51,311 nucleotides of DNA. Source: an uncultured Bacillota bacterium (lineage in GTDB: Bacteria > Bacillota > Clostridia > Peptostreptococcales > Anaerovoracaceae). The stretch lies in NCBI GenBank assembly GCA_958448635.1, contig CAUDEQ010000007.1, positions 1 through 51,311 on the forward strand, written 5' to 3'. The notes beneath the pieces were generated by a model. It ran no database searches, had not been told where the DNA came from, and saw only the letters and a program-made list of their open reading frames with translations. The position numbers were made by a program, and so were the translations under genes. This document shows, piece after piece, positions 33,014-42,971 of this stretch (positions are counted from its first letter, which is position 1; every line of letters begins with the position of its first letter).

Positions 33014-33571
33014 CTAGCCCACTACCTTGACCATTGAAGGTCTGATAACCTTACCGTTGAGCGTATAGCCCTTCTGCAATACGCCGGAAACCTTGCCGCT
33101 TTCGTATTCTTCAGTTTCCTCTGTCATCACGGCGTTATGAAAGTTTGGATCGAAGTCCTCTCCCAGCGCCGGGATGCCTGCCAAGCCCGACTTTTCCAGT
33201 ACACCGCTCAGCTGTTTGAATATCATTTCCATACCTTCCTTGAAGCCTTCTCCCGTGTTCTCCTGCTCAAGTGCCCTTTCAAAATTGTCCAGAACATCAA
33301 GCAGCTCAATCATTATCTTCTCGTTAGCGTATGAATAAAGGTCCTTTTTCTCTTTTTCCACCCTCTTCTTATAGTTCTGGAAATCAGCCATAAGTCTCAG
33401 GTATTTAGCATCGCCGTCTTCCTCCGGCTCTTTTGTTTCTTCTTCCTTTTGGGCAGCCGCTTCATCCTTTTCCGGCTGCTCCGCATTTTCCTTCTGCTCC
33501 TGTGCAGCGTCCTCGATCGTAGATTCCTCGATGTCTTCCTTAATGACATCTTCACCATTAATCTTCGTCAT
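33014..33571 (-). CDS. grpE: Nucleotide exchange factor GrpE
   Basis: Releases ADP from DnaK. It is about 185 residues, with a disordered acidic first 55 residues, then a long coiled-coil (LMADFQNYKKRVEKEK) and the beta-wing domain ending in LQKGYTLNGKVIRPSMVKV. Two ATG codons are adjacent (33574 and 33571); the second has better spacing to GGAAGGAG. The start overlaps the end of hrcA by 14 bases, so the two are coupled. Confidence 0.96.
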   Translation of the reverse strand: MTKINGEDVIKEDIEESTIEDAAQEQKENAEQPEKDEAAAQKEEETKEPEEDGDAKYLRLMADFQNYKKRVEKEKKDLYSYANEKIMIELLDVLDNFERALEQENTGEGFKEGMEMIFKQLSGVLEKSGLAGIPALGEDFDPNFHNAVMTEETEEYESGKVSGVLQKGYTLNGKVIRPSMVKVVG

Positions 33572-34607
33572 CATCGTCTCCTTCCGTTATCATGAATGCT
33601 TTGCTTATATTGTCAGTAAGATATTCAACGACCGAAGTTACTTTACCGTACTGCATCCTGGTCGGACCTATTACGCCGATCTTACCAAGAAGCTTTCCGT
33701 CTACGTGATATGTAGCGGTTATGACACTGCAGTCATTCAGTCGTTCGTCGTGGTTCTCATTTCCTATGGTTATTATCACGCCATTTTCACGGTTAATGAG
33801 ATTCCTTGTGAAATCCTCTTTCCTGTTTACCATTTCCAGGAACATTCTTGCCTTATCCAGATCATTGTACTCAGGCAGGGAGAATATATTCGTCAGCCCG
33901 TCCATGTAAAGGTTCACGTTGAGCATATCCTCCAGTGTCCTTATGAAGCTTGGCTTTATGGTTCTCTCCAGAACTCCCATGGCCTCGGCATCCGTCTGGA
34001 CGTCATCTATGATATCCTGCGTCAATGCCTCGCTCAAGGTCTTGCCTCTGTAATTATATGTCATGGTCTTGGCCAGTATCCTGAGTGTTTCTTCCGAAAC
34101 GCTCCTATCGAATCTCACCGTCTTGTTTGAAACCTTGCCGCTTTCCGACACCAGCATCAGTACCACGGTGTATTTGTCAACAGGCAGAAGATTTATATAT
34201 TTAAGCGTATCCTGCTCCTTGCGCGGAGTCAGGGCAAACGCCGTAAGATTGGTTATCTCCGACAATACACGAGCCGCCTGCTGAACCATCTTCTCCAGCT
34301 CGTTAACGCTGTCATGAAGCTGTTCTGCAATGGACGTCTTCTGCTCCATGGTAAGCTCGTGCTTGTTCATCATCTGATTGACATACAATCTGTAGGCCTT
34401 TTCGGAAGGAACTCTTCCCGATGAAGTATGCGGATGGGTCAAATACCCCATCTCCTCCAGATCGGACATCTCGTTTCTGATGGTTGCCGGGCTTATTCCC
34501 AATGCATAGTTCTTCGATAAAGTCCTGGAGCCAACCGGCTCTGCATTTTTTATGAAATCCGCGATGATGGCCTGCAGTATTTTCAGTTTTCTTTCACTTA
34601 AATCCAT
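33558..34607 (-). CDS. hrcA: Heat-inducible repressor HrcA
   Basis: Binds CIRCE and represses the chaperone operon until heat titrates GroEL. It has 349 residues with an N-terminal winged helix (LSERKLKILQAIIADFIKNAEPVGSRTLSK, then LGISPATIRNEMSDLEEMGYL and HTSSGRVPSEKAYR), then the GAF-like domain, and an acidic C-terminus (EGDDDDED). ATG 34607 (MDLSER) with GGAGG at 7 bases was chosen; the frame to 34631 would run into CIRCE. Confidence 0.96.
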   Translation of the reverse strand: MDLSERKLKILQAIIADFIKNAEPVGSRTLSKNYALGISPATIRNEMSDLEEMGYLTHPHTSSGRVPSEKAYRLYVNQMMNKHELTMEQKTSIAEQLHDSVNELEKMVQQAARVLSEITNLTAFALTPRKEQDTLKYINLLPVDKYTVVLMLVSESGKVSNKTVRFDRSVSEETLRILAKTMTYNYRGKTLSEALTQDIIDDVQTDAEAMGVLERTIKPSFIRTLEDMLNVNLYMDGLTNIFSLPEYNDLDKARMFLEMVNRKEDFTRNLINRENGVIITIGNENHDERLNDCSVITATYHVDGKLLGKIGVIGPTRMQYGKVTSVVEYLTDNISKAFMITEGDDDDED

Positions 34608-34624
34608 ATTAGGCCCTCCTCTTG

Positions 34625-34651
34625 TTAGCACTCATTTCCTTCGAGTGCTAA
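34625..34651. promoter_or_regulatory. CIRCE heat-shock operator
   Basis: TTAGCACTC-N9-GAGTGCTAA is a perfect match to the CIRCE consensus. It lies between the promoter and hrcA and would be bound by HrcA itself. Confidence 0.98.
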
Positions 34652-34661
34652 TTACAGTTTA

Positions 34662-34690
34662 AATTTACCACCAAAAGACTGTTAAGTCAA
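34662..34690 (-). promoter_or_regulatory. Promoter of hrcA-grpE-dnaK-dnaJ
   Basis: Minus strand: -35 TTGACT (34685-34690), 17-base spacer, -10 TAAATT (34662-34667), immediately upstream of CIRCE. Confidence 0.85.
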
Positions 34691-34804
34691 CAGTTTTTAT
34701 CAACTTTTTACAATAAGTTCACAAAGAAAAAGCCCATGAAACGAAGGCTCGTGATGAAATGCCTCAAACAGCTGCCATCAGACGAGCTGAAAAATTCAGA
34801 GCCC

Positions 34805-34839
34805 AAAAAACAGCCGCCGTTTTTTCATCACGACAGCTG
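34805..34839 (-). terminator. Terminator after the carbon-nitrogen hydrolase gene
   Basis: CAGCTGTCG pairs with CGGCGGCTG (two G-T pairs), followed on the minus strand by six T. It lies 84 bases past the stop at 34923; the sequence between shows no gene. Confidence 0.7.
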
Positions 34840-34922
34840 CTTTTTCAAAATACGTCTGCTGATCTGGATCTGTATCTTTCCGCTTATCTCCAGCCTCACG
34901 CCTATTTCATTTTGTCTCCTGC

Positions 34923-35873
34923 CTATTTCTTTTCGATATTCATGAGGCCTTCCGCAGCGAACATCTCTGCCCTGCTTTCAAATGTAAAATCAGGATCAGG
35001 AAGATTTTCATATACAGGTGCATCTCCGATATGATTGGCAAAGGGCTGCGGCGGGTTGAATACCTTCAGCTGCCTTAACAGCTGGTCCGTGTAATTGGTG
35101 CCGTATCTTCTGGCGTCTCTCACCCTGTCCACATCGAAGGTCATGGTAAAGTACATGGGATTGGTTCCCGTCTCATAGAGGACTCTTCCGTCAGGCCCAG
35201 CAATGGTCGAATGGCCGTAGTTGTATGTACCGAGATATTTTCCCGCACAGTTCAGCGATATGAAGTATGCCTGATTTTCAAAGGCTCTGGCAGGCGCTAT
35301 GCACTTGCATGAATCGTACAGACCTTCAGGATCCATGGCAGGCCTTATGAGTATCTCCGCTCCCATGAGCGCCAGATTTCTCGATATCTCAGGGAAGCAC
35401 CAGTCGTGGCAGTTGAGAACGCCGATCTTGATGCCCTTTTCCTTTATATCGAACACCACATACCTCTCGCCCTTTGTGATGTGACTTTCCACAGGATAGT
35501 ACGGACACATCTTTCTGTGAACGTCTATCAGCTCTCCGTCAGGCCCGAAAATCGGAATGGAATTGTATAGCTTCGTTTCGCCATCCTCTTCAACTCTTTC
35601 AAACATGCTGCCCGGCATGAAATATATGCCGTACTCCTTGGCTATCTTGGAAAGCTCCTCAGTCATCCTTCCTGGAATAGGATCTCCATCGACACGCTTT
35701 TCCTCCTCTGCCCAATACGTTCCTATACCCAGCTCTATACCCACGATCAGCTCAGGCGCATTCATGCCCATCATCAGGCTTCTTGTTTCCTTTTTTATCC
35801 TTTTCAGATTGTACTCAAAGCTGCTGGAGCAGTCTCCGCTCTGCATCATTCCTATGTTAAGATATCTTCCCAT
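34923..35873 (-). CDS. Carbon-nitrogen hydrolase (nitrilase superfamily, amidase-like)
   Basis: A 316-residue enzyme hydrolysing an amide or nitrile bond. The catalytic triad is visible: Glu in VGIELGIGTYW, Lys in HRKMCPYYPVE, and Cys in GVLNCHDWCFPEISRN. The long C-terminal part and AMDPEGLYDSCKCIAPARAFENQAYF resemble aliphatic amidases/formamidases more than nitrilases. The substrate is unknown. It follows addA by 32 bases, probably in one transcript, though the two roles seem unrelated. Confidence 0.88.
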   Translation of the reverse strand: MGRYLNIGMMQSGDCSSSFEYNLKRIKKETRSLMMGMNAPELIVGIELGIGTYWAEEEKRVDGDPIPGRMTEELSKIAKEYGIYFMPGSMFERVEEDGETKLYNSIPIFGPDGELIDVHRKMCPYYPVESHITKGERYVVFDIKEKGIKIGVLNCHDWCFPEISRNLALMGAEILIRPAMDPEGLYDSCKCIAPARAFENQAYFISLNCAGKYLGTYNYGHSTIAGPDGRVLYETGTNPMYFTMTFDVDRVRDARRYGTNYTDQLLRQLKVFNPPQPFANHIGDAPVYENLPDPDFTFESRAEMFAAEGLMNIEKK

Positions 35874-35905
35874 TCTCTTCTCCTTCTCTTAAAATGTGAT
35901 TTTGC

Positions 35906-38900
35906 TCACCGTATTTCCACGAATTTTCTCAGCTCGAAGAGATACAGATACGCTTCCTTTACACGTCTCTCCTCCGCCGTCTCTATGGCCTCCTTGTAAA
36001 GCTCAATCTGCCGTCTGTACCTGTCGGCGATGACGCTCTCATCGATATTTCCACTTACGAAGCTGTTCTTGTAATCCACCAGCACCAGACCGTCCTCCTC
36101 CTCAAAGTAGCAGTCTATTATGCCCTGAACTATGGTGTCAGCTCCGTCAAGGTTTTTCAGCAGTATGAACTCCCTCTCCTTTTCAAGGTGCAAAGCGCTG
36201 GCAGCCCTTTTGCCCACGGGATCATCGAAGAATGCAGCTATGTTCTCTTCGTTTATACAGCTTCTTTCCTCCTCGGAAAGCTCTCCGCTCTCCATAAGAG
36301 CGTCTGCAGTTTCAATTATATATGGCAGCCCGCGCTCCATGCACTGACTAAAATCAGCCCTTTCCATCACAAGATGCATGGCAGTTCCCGCCTGAGCCGC
36401 ATCAGGGCCTCTGCTCTCTGCGGAAAATGCAGGCCGAATCAGTATTATATCTGCCGGTGACGATATGCTTTTTCCACCGCCGTCACTCCTCGTTTCATGC
36501 TTTTCTTCCGCAGCCTCCCTGGTCAGCTCAGTGACCGAATACTTGGACTTTATCCTGTCAAGGCCGCTGTGCGGATATTCAAAGGACAGTCTCCTGTCTA
36601 TCTCCTCAGGTCTGACAGAGCTGTCCGCTGCACTGCTTCTCATGAAAAGTCCGGCTATCCTGCTGCGCGATGATATACGTCTTCCCTGAGGACTCCCCAT
36701 ATCCTCCATATGGTGCAGGATCACTTCGCCGCCTGATTCCCTAAACGCTTCATACATCATCTCCACATACGATCTGGAATCCGGCGATGCGTCCTCCAGC
36801 TTGTCCGGATCTCTCACCGCTGCAGTTACCAGCAGCCTGTCCATGGCTCGCGTCATGGCTACGTACAGGATCCTTATCTCCTCTTCATATTCCTCTTCCG
36901 CTTTTTTTGCATCTATGATGCGCTGCAGAAGCGTCTTTCTGTACCATTTTCCCTGTCTGTTTATCCTCGGCAGACCTATGGCCAGATCCTTGTGCATCGA
37001 AGCCGACGTACTGCTTCCCTTCGCCTGTATCTTTCTGCCGGCTCCTGCCAGGATCACTATGGGAAACTCAAGGCCCTTGCTCTTATGTACCGTCATTACA
37101 CGGACAACATCGTCATTTTCACCGACAAGCCTTGCTTCCCCCATGTTGCTTCTGCTGTTTTTCAATGCCTCGATATATGACAGGAAGCCGTATAGTCCGC
37201 TGTAGTTCGAAGCTTCGAAGGCACCTGCCCTTTCCACAAGAAGCCGCAGGTTGGATATGCGCTGCTTTCCCACCGGCAGCCCGCTGCAGTAGTCGAAATA
37301 TCCTGTATCGTACAGCAGCGTCTTTATCAGCTCCTCCAACGACACCGTGTCCTTCAGCGCTCTCCAGTATGAAATCTTTTCCAGCAGCTCCTTGACGCGG
37401 ATGCGAAGCTGCTCATCAGGACCCTCCAGAGCATACCTTTCGACGGCCTTATAATACGGACCGTCCGTGGTGAAAACTCTTATTTCCGCCAAAGCCCTGA
37501 CGTTGAATCCGAAAAGAGGACACCTCATCACCGATATGAGGGGCACGTCCTGCTTGGAATTGTCAGTCAGCTTAAGCAGGTTGATGAACACCTGTATCTC
37601 CACGGTTTCAAAATATCCTCCGGTGTTTTCGCCATACGCCGGCACTCCGCTGTCATTTAGAGCCCTTTCTATCTCGCCAATCATGGTTCTGTTTCTTGAC
37701 AGCACTGCAATATCCCTGTACCCTGCAGGCCGGTATACACCCATCCTGGCATCGAATATCTCTGTGCCTAGGCTGTCCTCCACCAGACGCACCACCTGCT
37801 GTGCCTCTGCGAAGGAGCTGCCCATGAGCCCTGAGTCACCGCTTTCATTGCTTCCGCTTTCCTTGCTTATTATATGCAGCTGCGGTGACAGCCCCGGATG
37901 TTCATCGGAAAACGTACACTTCAGCTCCGAATTCTCATCGTATCCCTCCATGATGCGGCTGAAAACGGAATTCACAAGCTCCGTCACTGATTTCTTGCTT
38001 CTAAAGTTGCTGCTGAGATCGATCTTGATGCTCTTACCATCCTCGTCTCTCGAATAAAGCGCGTACTTTGCCTTGAAGATTTCAGGCTCCGCCAGCCTGA
38101 ACTTATATATGCTCTGCTTCACATCGCCTACCATGAACAGATTGTCCTCTCCCGCTATCCTTCCGGCAATGATCTCCTGAAGCATGTTACTGTCCTGAAA
38201 CTCATCTATGAAGATGTATCTGAACTTGTTTCTGTATTCATCGGCAGCCATCTCGTCTCTGAGTATATCTGCCGCATAGTGCATAACGTCATCGAAGTCA
38301 ACTATGTTTTTCTCACGTTTCTTTTCCTTGAAGACGGCCTCCAGCTCCTTCATAAGCCCTGTCATGTACACCGTATCGTCATAGCAAGCTCTGATCTCTT
38401 CATCGTATTCCTCGAAGGGTCTTCCCAGATATCTGCCTGCCACATCATCAAGAAGGTTCTTTCCCTTCTTTCTCAGTGAGCTGACATTTGCCTTTATAAC
38501 CTCGAAATCTTCCTTTTCATCCTTTGCGGCTCTCATCTGATTATATCCGATGCTGCCGTAAAGCTCGCAGAAGGCCTGCAGTCCTCCTCTTGCCGCAGCA
38601 TCCGCCACTCTTTTCACCATGTCCGCATCCTGCTGTGCCTTGCGGTAAAGCTTTTCCAAACCCGCCTCATACAGAAGCTCCGCCGCCTTTGAAAAGCATT
38701 GTGCCGACTGAGCGGCAGCCTTTATACACTTCTTTTCCACGAAGGCTCTGAGCCCCAGCGCCTCTGACGGACTTTCGGATGCCAGTAGCTCCGTCCTTTC
38801 GTCCGCCCACCTGAAATAATCCGGTATGCTTCTCATCTGATCGTACAGGGAGACGATGTTTTCCATCAGCCTCCTTTCGCTGCGCTCGCTGCTGTACTTT

Positions 38901-39370
38901 TCAAGAAAGGCGGTGAAATCATCGTAATCCTCTTCAAATCTCTTATCAAAGAGCTCCTCCACAGATTCGCGCTTCATTATATTCACTTCCGTATCGTCAC
39001 CTATCCTGAAGCCTGGCTCCAGATCCGTAAGATAGAAGAATTTTCTCATTACCTCCAGCGCAAAGGTGTGAAAGGTGCTTATATTTGCGGAAGGCATCAG
39101 CATCAGCTGTTTCCTGAGAAAAGCCTTGTCCGCATCTTCCTTTTCCATCTCCAGGTTCAATGCCTTTTCAAGGCGCTCTCTCATCTCCGCCGCCGCAGCA
39201 TTGGTAAATGTGGTGATGAGGAAGCTGTCCACATCGACCTTGTCCTTTATCATCAGCTGTTTTATGCGCTCAATAAGTACGGTAGTCTTTCCCGAGCCTG
39301 CCGCCGCCGATACAAGTATGTTCTTGTTTCTAGTTTCAATAGTCTGAAGCTGCGCTTCCGTCCAATTCAT
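35906..39370 (-). CDS. addA: ATP-dependent helicase/nuclease subunit A (AddA)
   Basis: The RecBCD-like helicase-nuclease subunit for double-strand-break repair. The 1154 residues include Walker A SAAAGSGKTTVLIERI near 20, the UvrD-type DEFQDSN Walker B near 394, LYVAMTRAMDRL near 855, and the C-terminal nuclease motif DGLVLVDYKNS near 1108. GAGG precedes the ATG. addB, normally directly upstream, is not here: the upstream neighbour is gpmI in the opposite direction. Confidence 0.95.
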   Translation of the reverse strand: MNWTEAQLQTIETRNKNILVSAAAGSGKTTVLIERIKQLMIKDKVDVDSFLITTFTNAAAAEMRERLEKALNLEMEKEDADKAFLRKQLMLMPSANISTFHTFALEVMRKFFYLTDLEPGFRIGDDTEVNIMKRESVEELFDKRFEEDYDDFTAFLEKYSSERSERRLMENIVSLYDQMRSIPDYFRWADERTELLASESPSEALGLRAFVEKKCIKAAAQSAQCFSKAAELLYEAGLEKLYRKAQQDADMVKRVADAAARGGLQAFCELYGSIGYNQMRAAKDEKEDFEVIKANVSSLRKKGKNLLDDVAGRYLGRPFEEYDEEIRACYDDTVYMTGLMKELEAVFKEKKREKNIVDFDDVMHYAADILRDEMAADEYRNKFRYIFIDEFQDSNMLQEIIAGRIAGEDNLFMVGDVKQSIYKFRLAEPEIFKAKYALYSRDEDGKSIKIDLSSNFRSKKSVTELVNSVFSRIMEGYDENSELKCTFSDEHPGLSPQLHIISKESGSNESGDSGLMGSSFAEAQQVVRLVEDSLGTEIFDARMGVYRPAGYRDIAVLSRNRTMIGEIERALNDSGVPAYGENTGGYFETVEIQVFINLLKLTDNSKQDVPLISVMRCPLFGFNVRALAEIRVFTTDGPYYKAVERYALEGPDEQLRIRVKELLEKISYWRALKDTVSLEELIKTLLYDTGYFDYCSGLPVGKQRISNLRLLVERAGAFEASNYSGLYGFLSYIEALKNSRSNMGEARLVGENDDVVRVMTVHKSKGLEFPIVILAGAGRKIQAKGSSTSASMHKDLAIGLPRINRQGKWYRKTLLQRIIDAKKAEEEYEEEIRILYVAMTRAMDRLLVTAAVRDPDKLEDASPDSRSYVEMMYEAFRESGGEVILHHMEDMGSPQGRRISSRSRIAGLFMRSSAADSSVRPEEIDRRLSFEYPHSGLDRIKSKYSVTELTREAAEEKHETRSDGGGKSISSPADIILIRPAFSAESRGPDAAQAGTAMHLVMERADFSQCMERGLPYIIETADALMESGELSEEERSCINEENIAAFFDDPVGKRAASALHLEKEREFILLKNLDGADTIVQGIIDCYFEEEDGLVLVDYKNSFVSGNIDESVIADRYRRQIELYKEAIETAEERRVKEAYLYLFELRKFVEIR

Positions 39371-39469
39371 ATAAAACCTCGTTTATCCGTCATCGATGCT
39401 TACCGGTGGTTTACTGTACCACTTTTACCTATTGTAACATATTTTTATGTCCATACGTTACTTGTTTTG

Positions 39470-39478
39470 TGTTATACT
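39470..39478 (+). promoter_or_regulatory. Extended -10 promoter of gpmI
   Basis: TGTTATACT is an extended -10 element (TATACT at 39473-39478) 20 bases before the gpmI start. There is no convincing -35. Confidence 0.5.
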
Positions 39479-39497
39479 GTCTGCGAGGTGATTGATT

Positions 39498-41021
39498 ATG
39501 AATAAATTCAAAAGACCGACCATGCTGATGATCCTGGATGGTTACGGATTAAACGAAAATAAAGAAGGCAATGCCATTGCTGCTGCCCAAAAGCCAAACC
39601 TTGATGCCATATTCGGCAAATATCCCCATACGTCTCTCAAGGCCTGCGGTCTCGACGTGGGTCTTCCTCAGGGGCAGATGGGAAATTCCGAAGTGGGACA
39701 TCTCAATATAGGAGCCGGAAGGATCGTGTACCAGGATCTCACGATGATAACGAAGGCCATAGAAGACGGCGAATTCTTTAAAAACCCCGCCTTCCTCAAG
39801 GCTGTGGAGCATGTGAAGAAGAACAACTCCACGCTGCATCTTCTTGGGCTTCTGTCCGACGGCGGCGTACACAGCCATATCAGCCATCTGATGGCTCTGG
39901 TAGATCTGGCTGCCGCCAACGATATAGAAAAGCTCTGTATCCACTGCTTCCTTGACGGCAGAGACGTTCCTCCTCGATGTGCAGGCACATACATCAGTCA
40001 GCTGACGAAGCATATCCAAGAGAAGAACACCGGAGCCATCGGTGTGATCTCCGGAAGATATTACGCCATGGACAGAGACAAGAGATGGGATCGGGTAGAA
40101 AAGGCATACGACGCCATGACTCTCGGAACGGGCCAGCATGCTGCCGACGGTGCTTCCGCCATAGCTGCTGCCTACGATCGTGACGAAAACGATGAATTCG
40201 TCCTTCCGACGGTGGTGGATGGAGCCATCCCTGTGGATGACGGAGATGCAATGATAATGTTCAACTTCAGACCTGACAGAGCCAGAGAGATCACCAGAGC
40301 CTTCGTGGACAAGGATTTTGACGGCTTTACAAGAAAAAAGACGGTAAACGATCTCTGCTATATATGCATGACACAGTACGATGCCGAGATGCCGAATGTC
40401 ACCTTGGCTTATCCGCCTGAAACCATGAGCAATACCCTCGGCGAATACGTTGCTGATCTCGGTCTTACCCAGCTGCGTATAGCCGAAACCGAAAAGTACG
40501 CCCATGTGACATTTTTCTTCAACGGCGGCGTGGAAGCGCCCAACAGGAATGAGGACAGGATCCTCGTGCCTTCCCCTAAGGTGCCGACATACGACATGCA
40601 GCCTGAGATGAGCGCCTTCGAGGTTACTGAAAAGGTGATAGAGGCCATCGATACCGACAAATACGATATGATAATCCTCAATTTCGCCAATGCCGATATG
40701 GTGGGTCATACGGGAGTCATGGATGCGGCAGTCAAAGCCATAGAGACTCTCGATAAATGCGCTCCGAAAATTGTCGATGCAGTTCTGGCAAAGGGCGGGC
40801 AGATCCTTCTCACTGCCGATCACGGCAACGCCGACGTTATGCTGGATGAAGAAGGAAATGTCGTTACTGCCCACTCCCTTAACGATGTGCCGCTGGTATA
40901 TATATCAGATGAACCTGTAGCACTGAAGGAAGGCGGCAGGCTGTGCGATCTTGCTCCGACGCTGCTGAAGCTGATGGGGCTTGATATTCCGAAGGAAATG
41001 ACGGGAAAACCGCTTGTGTAG
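39498..41021 (+). CDS. gpmI: 2,3-bisphosphoglycerate-independent phosphoglycerate mutase
   Basis: Interconverts 3- and 2-phosphoglycerate in glycolysis using two Mn ions. The 507-residue protein has the alkaline-phosphatase-type metal site (LMILDGYG near 14), the phosphorylated Ser in GQMGNSEVGHLNIGAGR, DGGVHSH, DGRDVPPR, FNFRPDRAREI, NADMVGHTG and TADHGNADVM. ATG 39498 has GAGGTG seven bases away; a TTG at 39492 is less likely. It is a single-gene unit closed by its own terminator. Confidence 0.97.
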   Translation: MNKFKRPTMLMILDGYGLNENKEGNAIAAAQKPNLDAIFGKYPHTSLKACGLDVGLPQGQMGNSEVGHLNIGAGRIVYQDLTMITKAIEDGEFFKNPAFLKAVEHVKKNNSTLHLLGLLSDGGVHSHISHLMALVDLAAANDIEKLCIHCFLDGRDVPPRCAGTYISQLTKHIQEKNTGAIGVISGRYYAMDRDKRWDRVEKAYDAMTLGTGQHAADGASAIAAAYDRDENDEFVLPTVVDGAIPVDDGDAMIMFNFRPDRAREITRAFVDKDFDGFTRKKTVNDLCYICMTQYDAEMPNVTLAYPPETMSNTLGEYVADLGLTQLRIAETEKYAHVTFFFNGGVEAPNRNEDRILVPSPKVPTYDMQPEMSAFEVTEKVIEAIDTDKYDMIILNFANADMVGHTGVMDAAVKAIETLDKCAPKIVDAVLAKGGQILLTADHGNADVMLDEEGNVVTAHSLNDVPLVYISDEPVALKEGGRLCDLAPTLLKLMGLDIPKEMTGKPLV

Positions 41022-41060
41022 AAGCTGCTTGTGTAGACGCTAAAAGAAAAAGATATGATT

Positions 41061-41103
41061 AAAAAGGCTGACGCCGGCAGCAAACCGGTATCAGCCTTTT
41101 TTT
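41061..41103 (+). terminator. Terminator of gpmI
   Basis: AAAGGCTGA/TCAGCCTTT with an inner GCCGG/CCGGT stem and a run of seven or more T on the plus strand. Confidence 0.9.
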
Positions 41104-41137
41104 AATATATAGCTCGTCAGCTTTTACATGTTCATCA

Positions 41138-42808
41138 TCATGCCTTGCTCTGAAGCGCCTCTGCAAAGGCAGGAAGGAACTGCTTTTTTCTTGAGACTAT
41201 ACCCTTTAAAACGATCTTATCCATATCCTCAGGTATATTGAAGGCTTCACGAGCTGTGTCCTCTGCCAGCGGTCCGCAGCACAGAAGCTCTGTATTTGTC
41301 TCCACTATATTGGTCATCATCATGAACATCATATCGAGATCCTGATTATCCATGATGTTCTCAAGACAAGGCTCTATCTTCTCCTTCAGCCTGTCAAGCT
41401 CAGTCTGATCCAGCGACGTTATCTGACTCACGCCGAAGGACCAGCCCTCGTTGTCGAAGATCTTGAAATCCTGATAGCATATCTCCTCGGCGCTCTTGCT
41501 CTGGAGGCTGCTGCCGGCCTCAAACATCTGATGTGCGAAATCGTCTATATCGACCCCCGCTATGCCTGCCAGCTTCTCACATGCTCTCCTGTCTATGTCC
41601 GTACATGTCGGTGATCTGAACACGAGAGTATCGGAGATTATGGCCGCCATCAACAGCCCTGCTATACCCTTCTCCGGTACGATACCCATCTCCTCATACA
41701 TCTGCAAGATTATCGTCGCCGTGCAGCCCACCGGCTGGTTTCTGAACAGTACCGGACTCAGCGTCTCAAAACCGCCCAGCCTGTGATGATCTATTATCTC
41801 CATGACCTGTGCGTTTTCAACTCCGTCCACGGCCTGTGACAGCTCATTGTGATCCACAAGTATGATTTTTTTGCGGTTTACATTGAGGAGTCTTCTTCTT
41901 GATATGAAGCCCAGGTACTTTTCATTCTTGTCTATTACAGGGAAGTTATGGAATCTGTATGTCTTCATGGCTTCCTCGATGTCCTCCAGCGAATCCGTCA
42001 TCTGAAATGACACCAGGTTGCTGCCTGTCATGAAAAAGCTTACAGGTATGCTCTGGTTGATCAGCCTCGCCGTGGTGAAGGTATCGTATGGCGTGCTGAT
42101 TATAACACAGCCGCGTTCAGCAGCCATTTTCTTTATGGTGTTGGTGGGCTTCCTTCCCTGACAGACCACCAGACACTTGGCTCCCAGCTCAATGGCGGTA
42201 AAATGCGTCTCGAAACGGTCTCCCGAAATGACGAGATCCGACTTTTCTATGAAGCCCTCCATGACATCGGGACTGGATGCTGCGATGGTCACCTTCCCCT
42301 CTGTGAACAAGTCGCCGCCGTCTCCGCATATTATCTCTCCGTTTAAGGTCTCCGCTATGCTGGAAAACCTTGTGCGGGCATTTGCCAGCATATAGCTGTC
42401 GCTTTCATCCATGTATGACTGGGCGATATCAGTTATGGAAACGATACCCTCCAGCTTTCCGTCACAGAGGACAGGTGCTGATCTTGACGCCTGTGCGTTC
42501 ATCAGCTCCCATGCCACCTTTATGGAATCCTCGCTTTCGATCCCCCTTATGAGGTTCAACTCTATGTCACCTATCTCCGGACTCACAGTCCCCAGATACT
42601 GAGGCGTACACATCCGGAAATAGTTCAGCACGAACTTTGTTTCTTCGTTTACTATACCGGCCCGACAAGCCACATATTCAGCATCATCGCCCCTCGTCCT
42701 GTTCTTCAGATGGCTGTACGCTATGGCGGAACATATGGAGTCTGTATCCGGATTTTTATGCCCTATCACATAAACCTTCTCTTTTGTCTTGCTCTCCTGA
42801 TTGCTCAT
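41138..42808 (-). CDS. CBS/DRTGG-regulated Mn-dependent inorganic pyrophosphatase
   Basis: A family II pyrophosphatase of the DHH superfamily, split by a regulatory insert. Residues 12-65 hold the first metal motif GHKNPDTDSICSA. A CBS domain pair with an internal DRTGG domain lies at about 75-310. Then LVDHNE and MEIIDHHRLGG, and the C-terminal substrate motif SRKKQFLPAF. CBS domains in such enzymes bind AMP, ADP or diadenosine phosphates. At 556 residues it has the size of the CBS-DRTGG subfamily. AGGAGGA precedes the ATG. Confidence 0.95.
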   Translation of the reverse strand: MSNQESKTKEKVYVIGHKNPDTDSICSAIAYSHLKNRTRGDDAEYVACRAGIVNEETKFVLNYFRMCTPQYLGTVSPEIGDIELNLIRGIESEDSIKVAWELMNAQASRSAPVLCDGKLEGIVSITDIAQSYMDESDSYMLANARTRFSSIAETLNGEIICGDGGDLFTEGKVTIAASSPDVMEGFIEKSDLVISGDRFETHFTAIELGAKCLVVCQGRKPTNTIKKMAAERGCVIISTPYDTFTTARLINQSIPVSFFMTGSNLVSFQMTDSLEDIEEAMKTYRFHNFPVIDKNEKYLGFISRRRLLNVNRKKIILVDHNELSQAVDGVENAQVMEIIDHHRLGGFETLSPVLFRNQPVGCTATIILQMYEEMGIVPEKGIAGLLMAAIISDTLVFRSPTCTDIDRRACEKLAGIAGVDIDDFAHQMFEAGSSLQSKSAEEICYQDFKIFDNEGWSFGVSQITSLDQTELDRLKEKIEPCLENIMDNQDLDMMFMMMTNIVETNTELLCCGPLAEDTAREAFNIPEDMDKIVLKGIVSRKKQFLPAFAEALQSKA

Positions 42809-42971
42809 TTTTTCCTAGTCTGTCCTCCTGATTTTTATGCCAATCAATTCATGTCTTGTGCAGCTTGCACCCACAGAAGATAAATCTGCTCGAAAAAGCT
42901 CATGCTTTACCGCAGCCGTTTTGATGACAGCCCTTTCGATGATATGAAACTTCTCTGCATGCGATACCCTT

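Noticed and set aside
34625..34651. Transcription terminator upstream of hrcA
   Set aside because: The inverted repeat is a perfect CIRCE operator at the expected place, with no T-run after it.
39549..40874. A 441-codon open frame antisense to gpmI
   Set aside because: It mirrors gpmI codon structure and its translation is rich in His, Ser and Val without any domain. gpmI shows every expected motif over the same bases.
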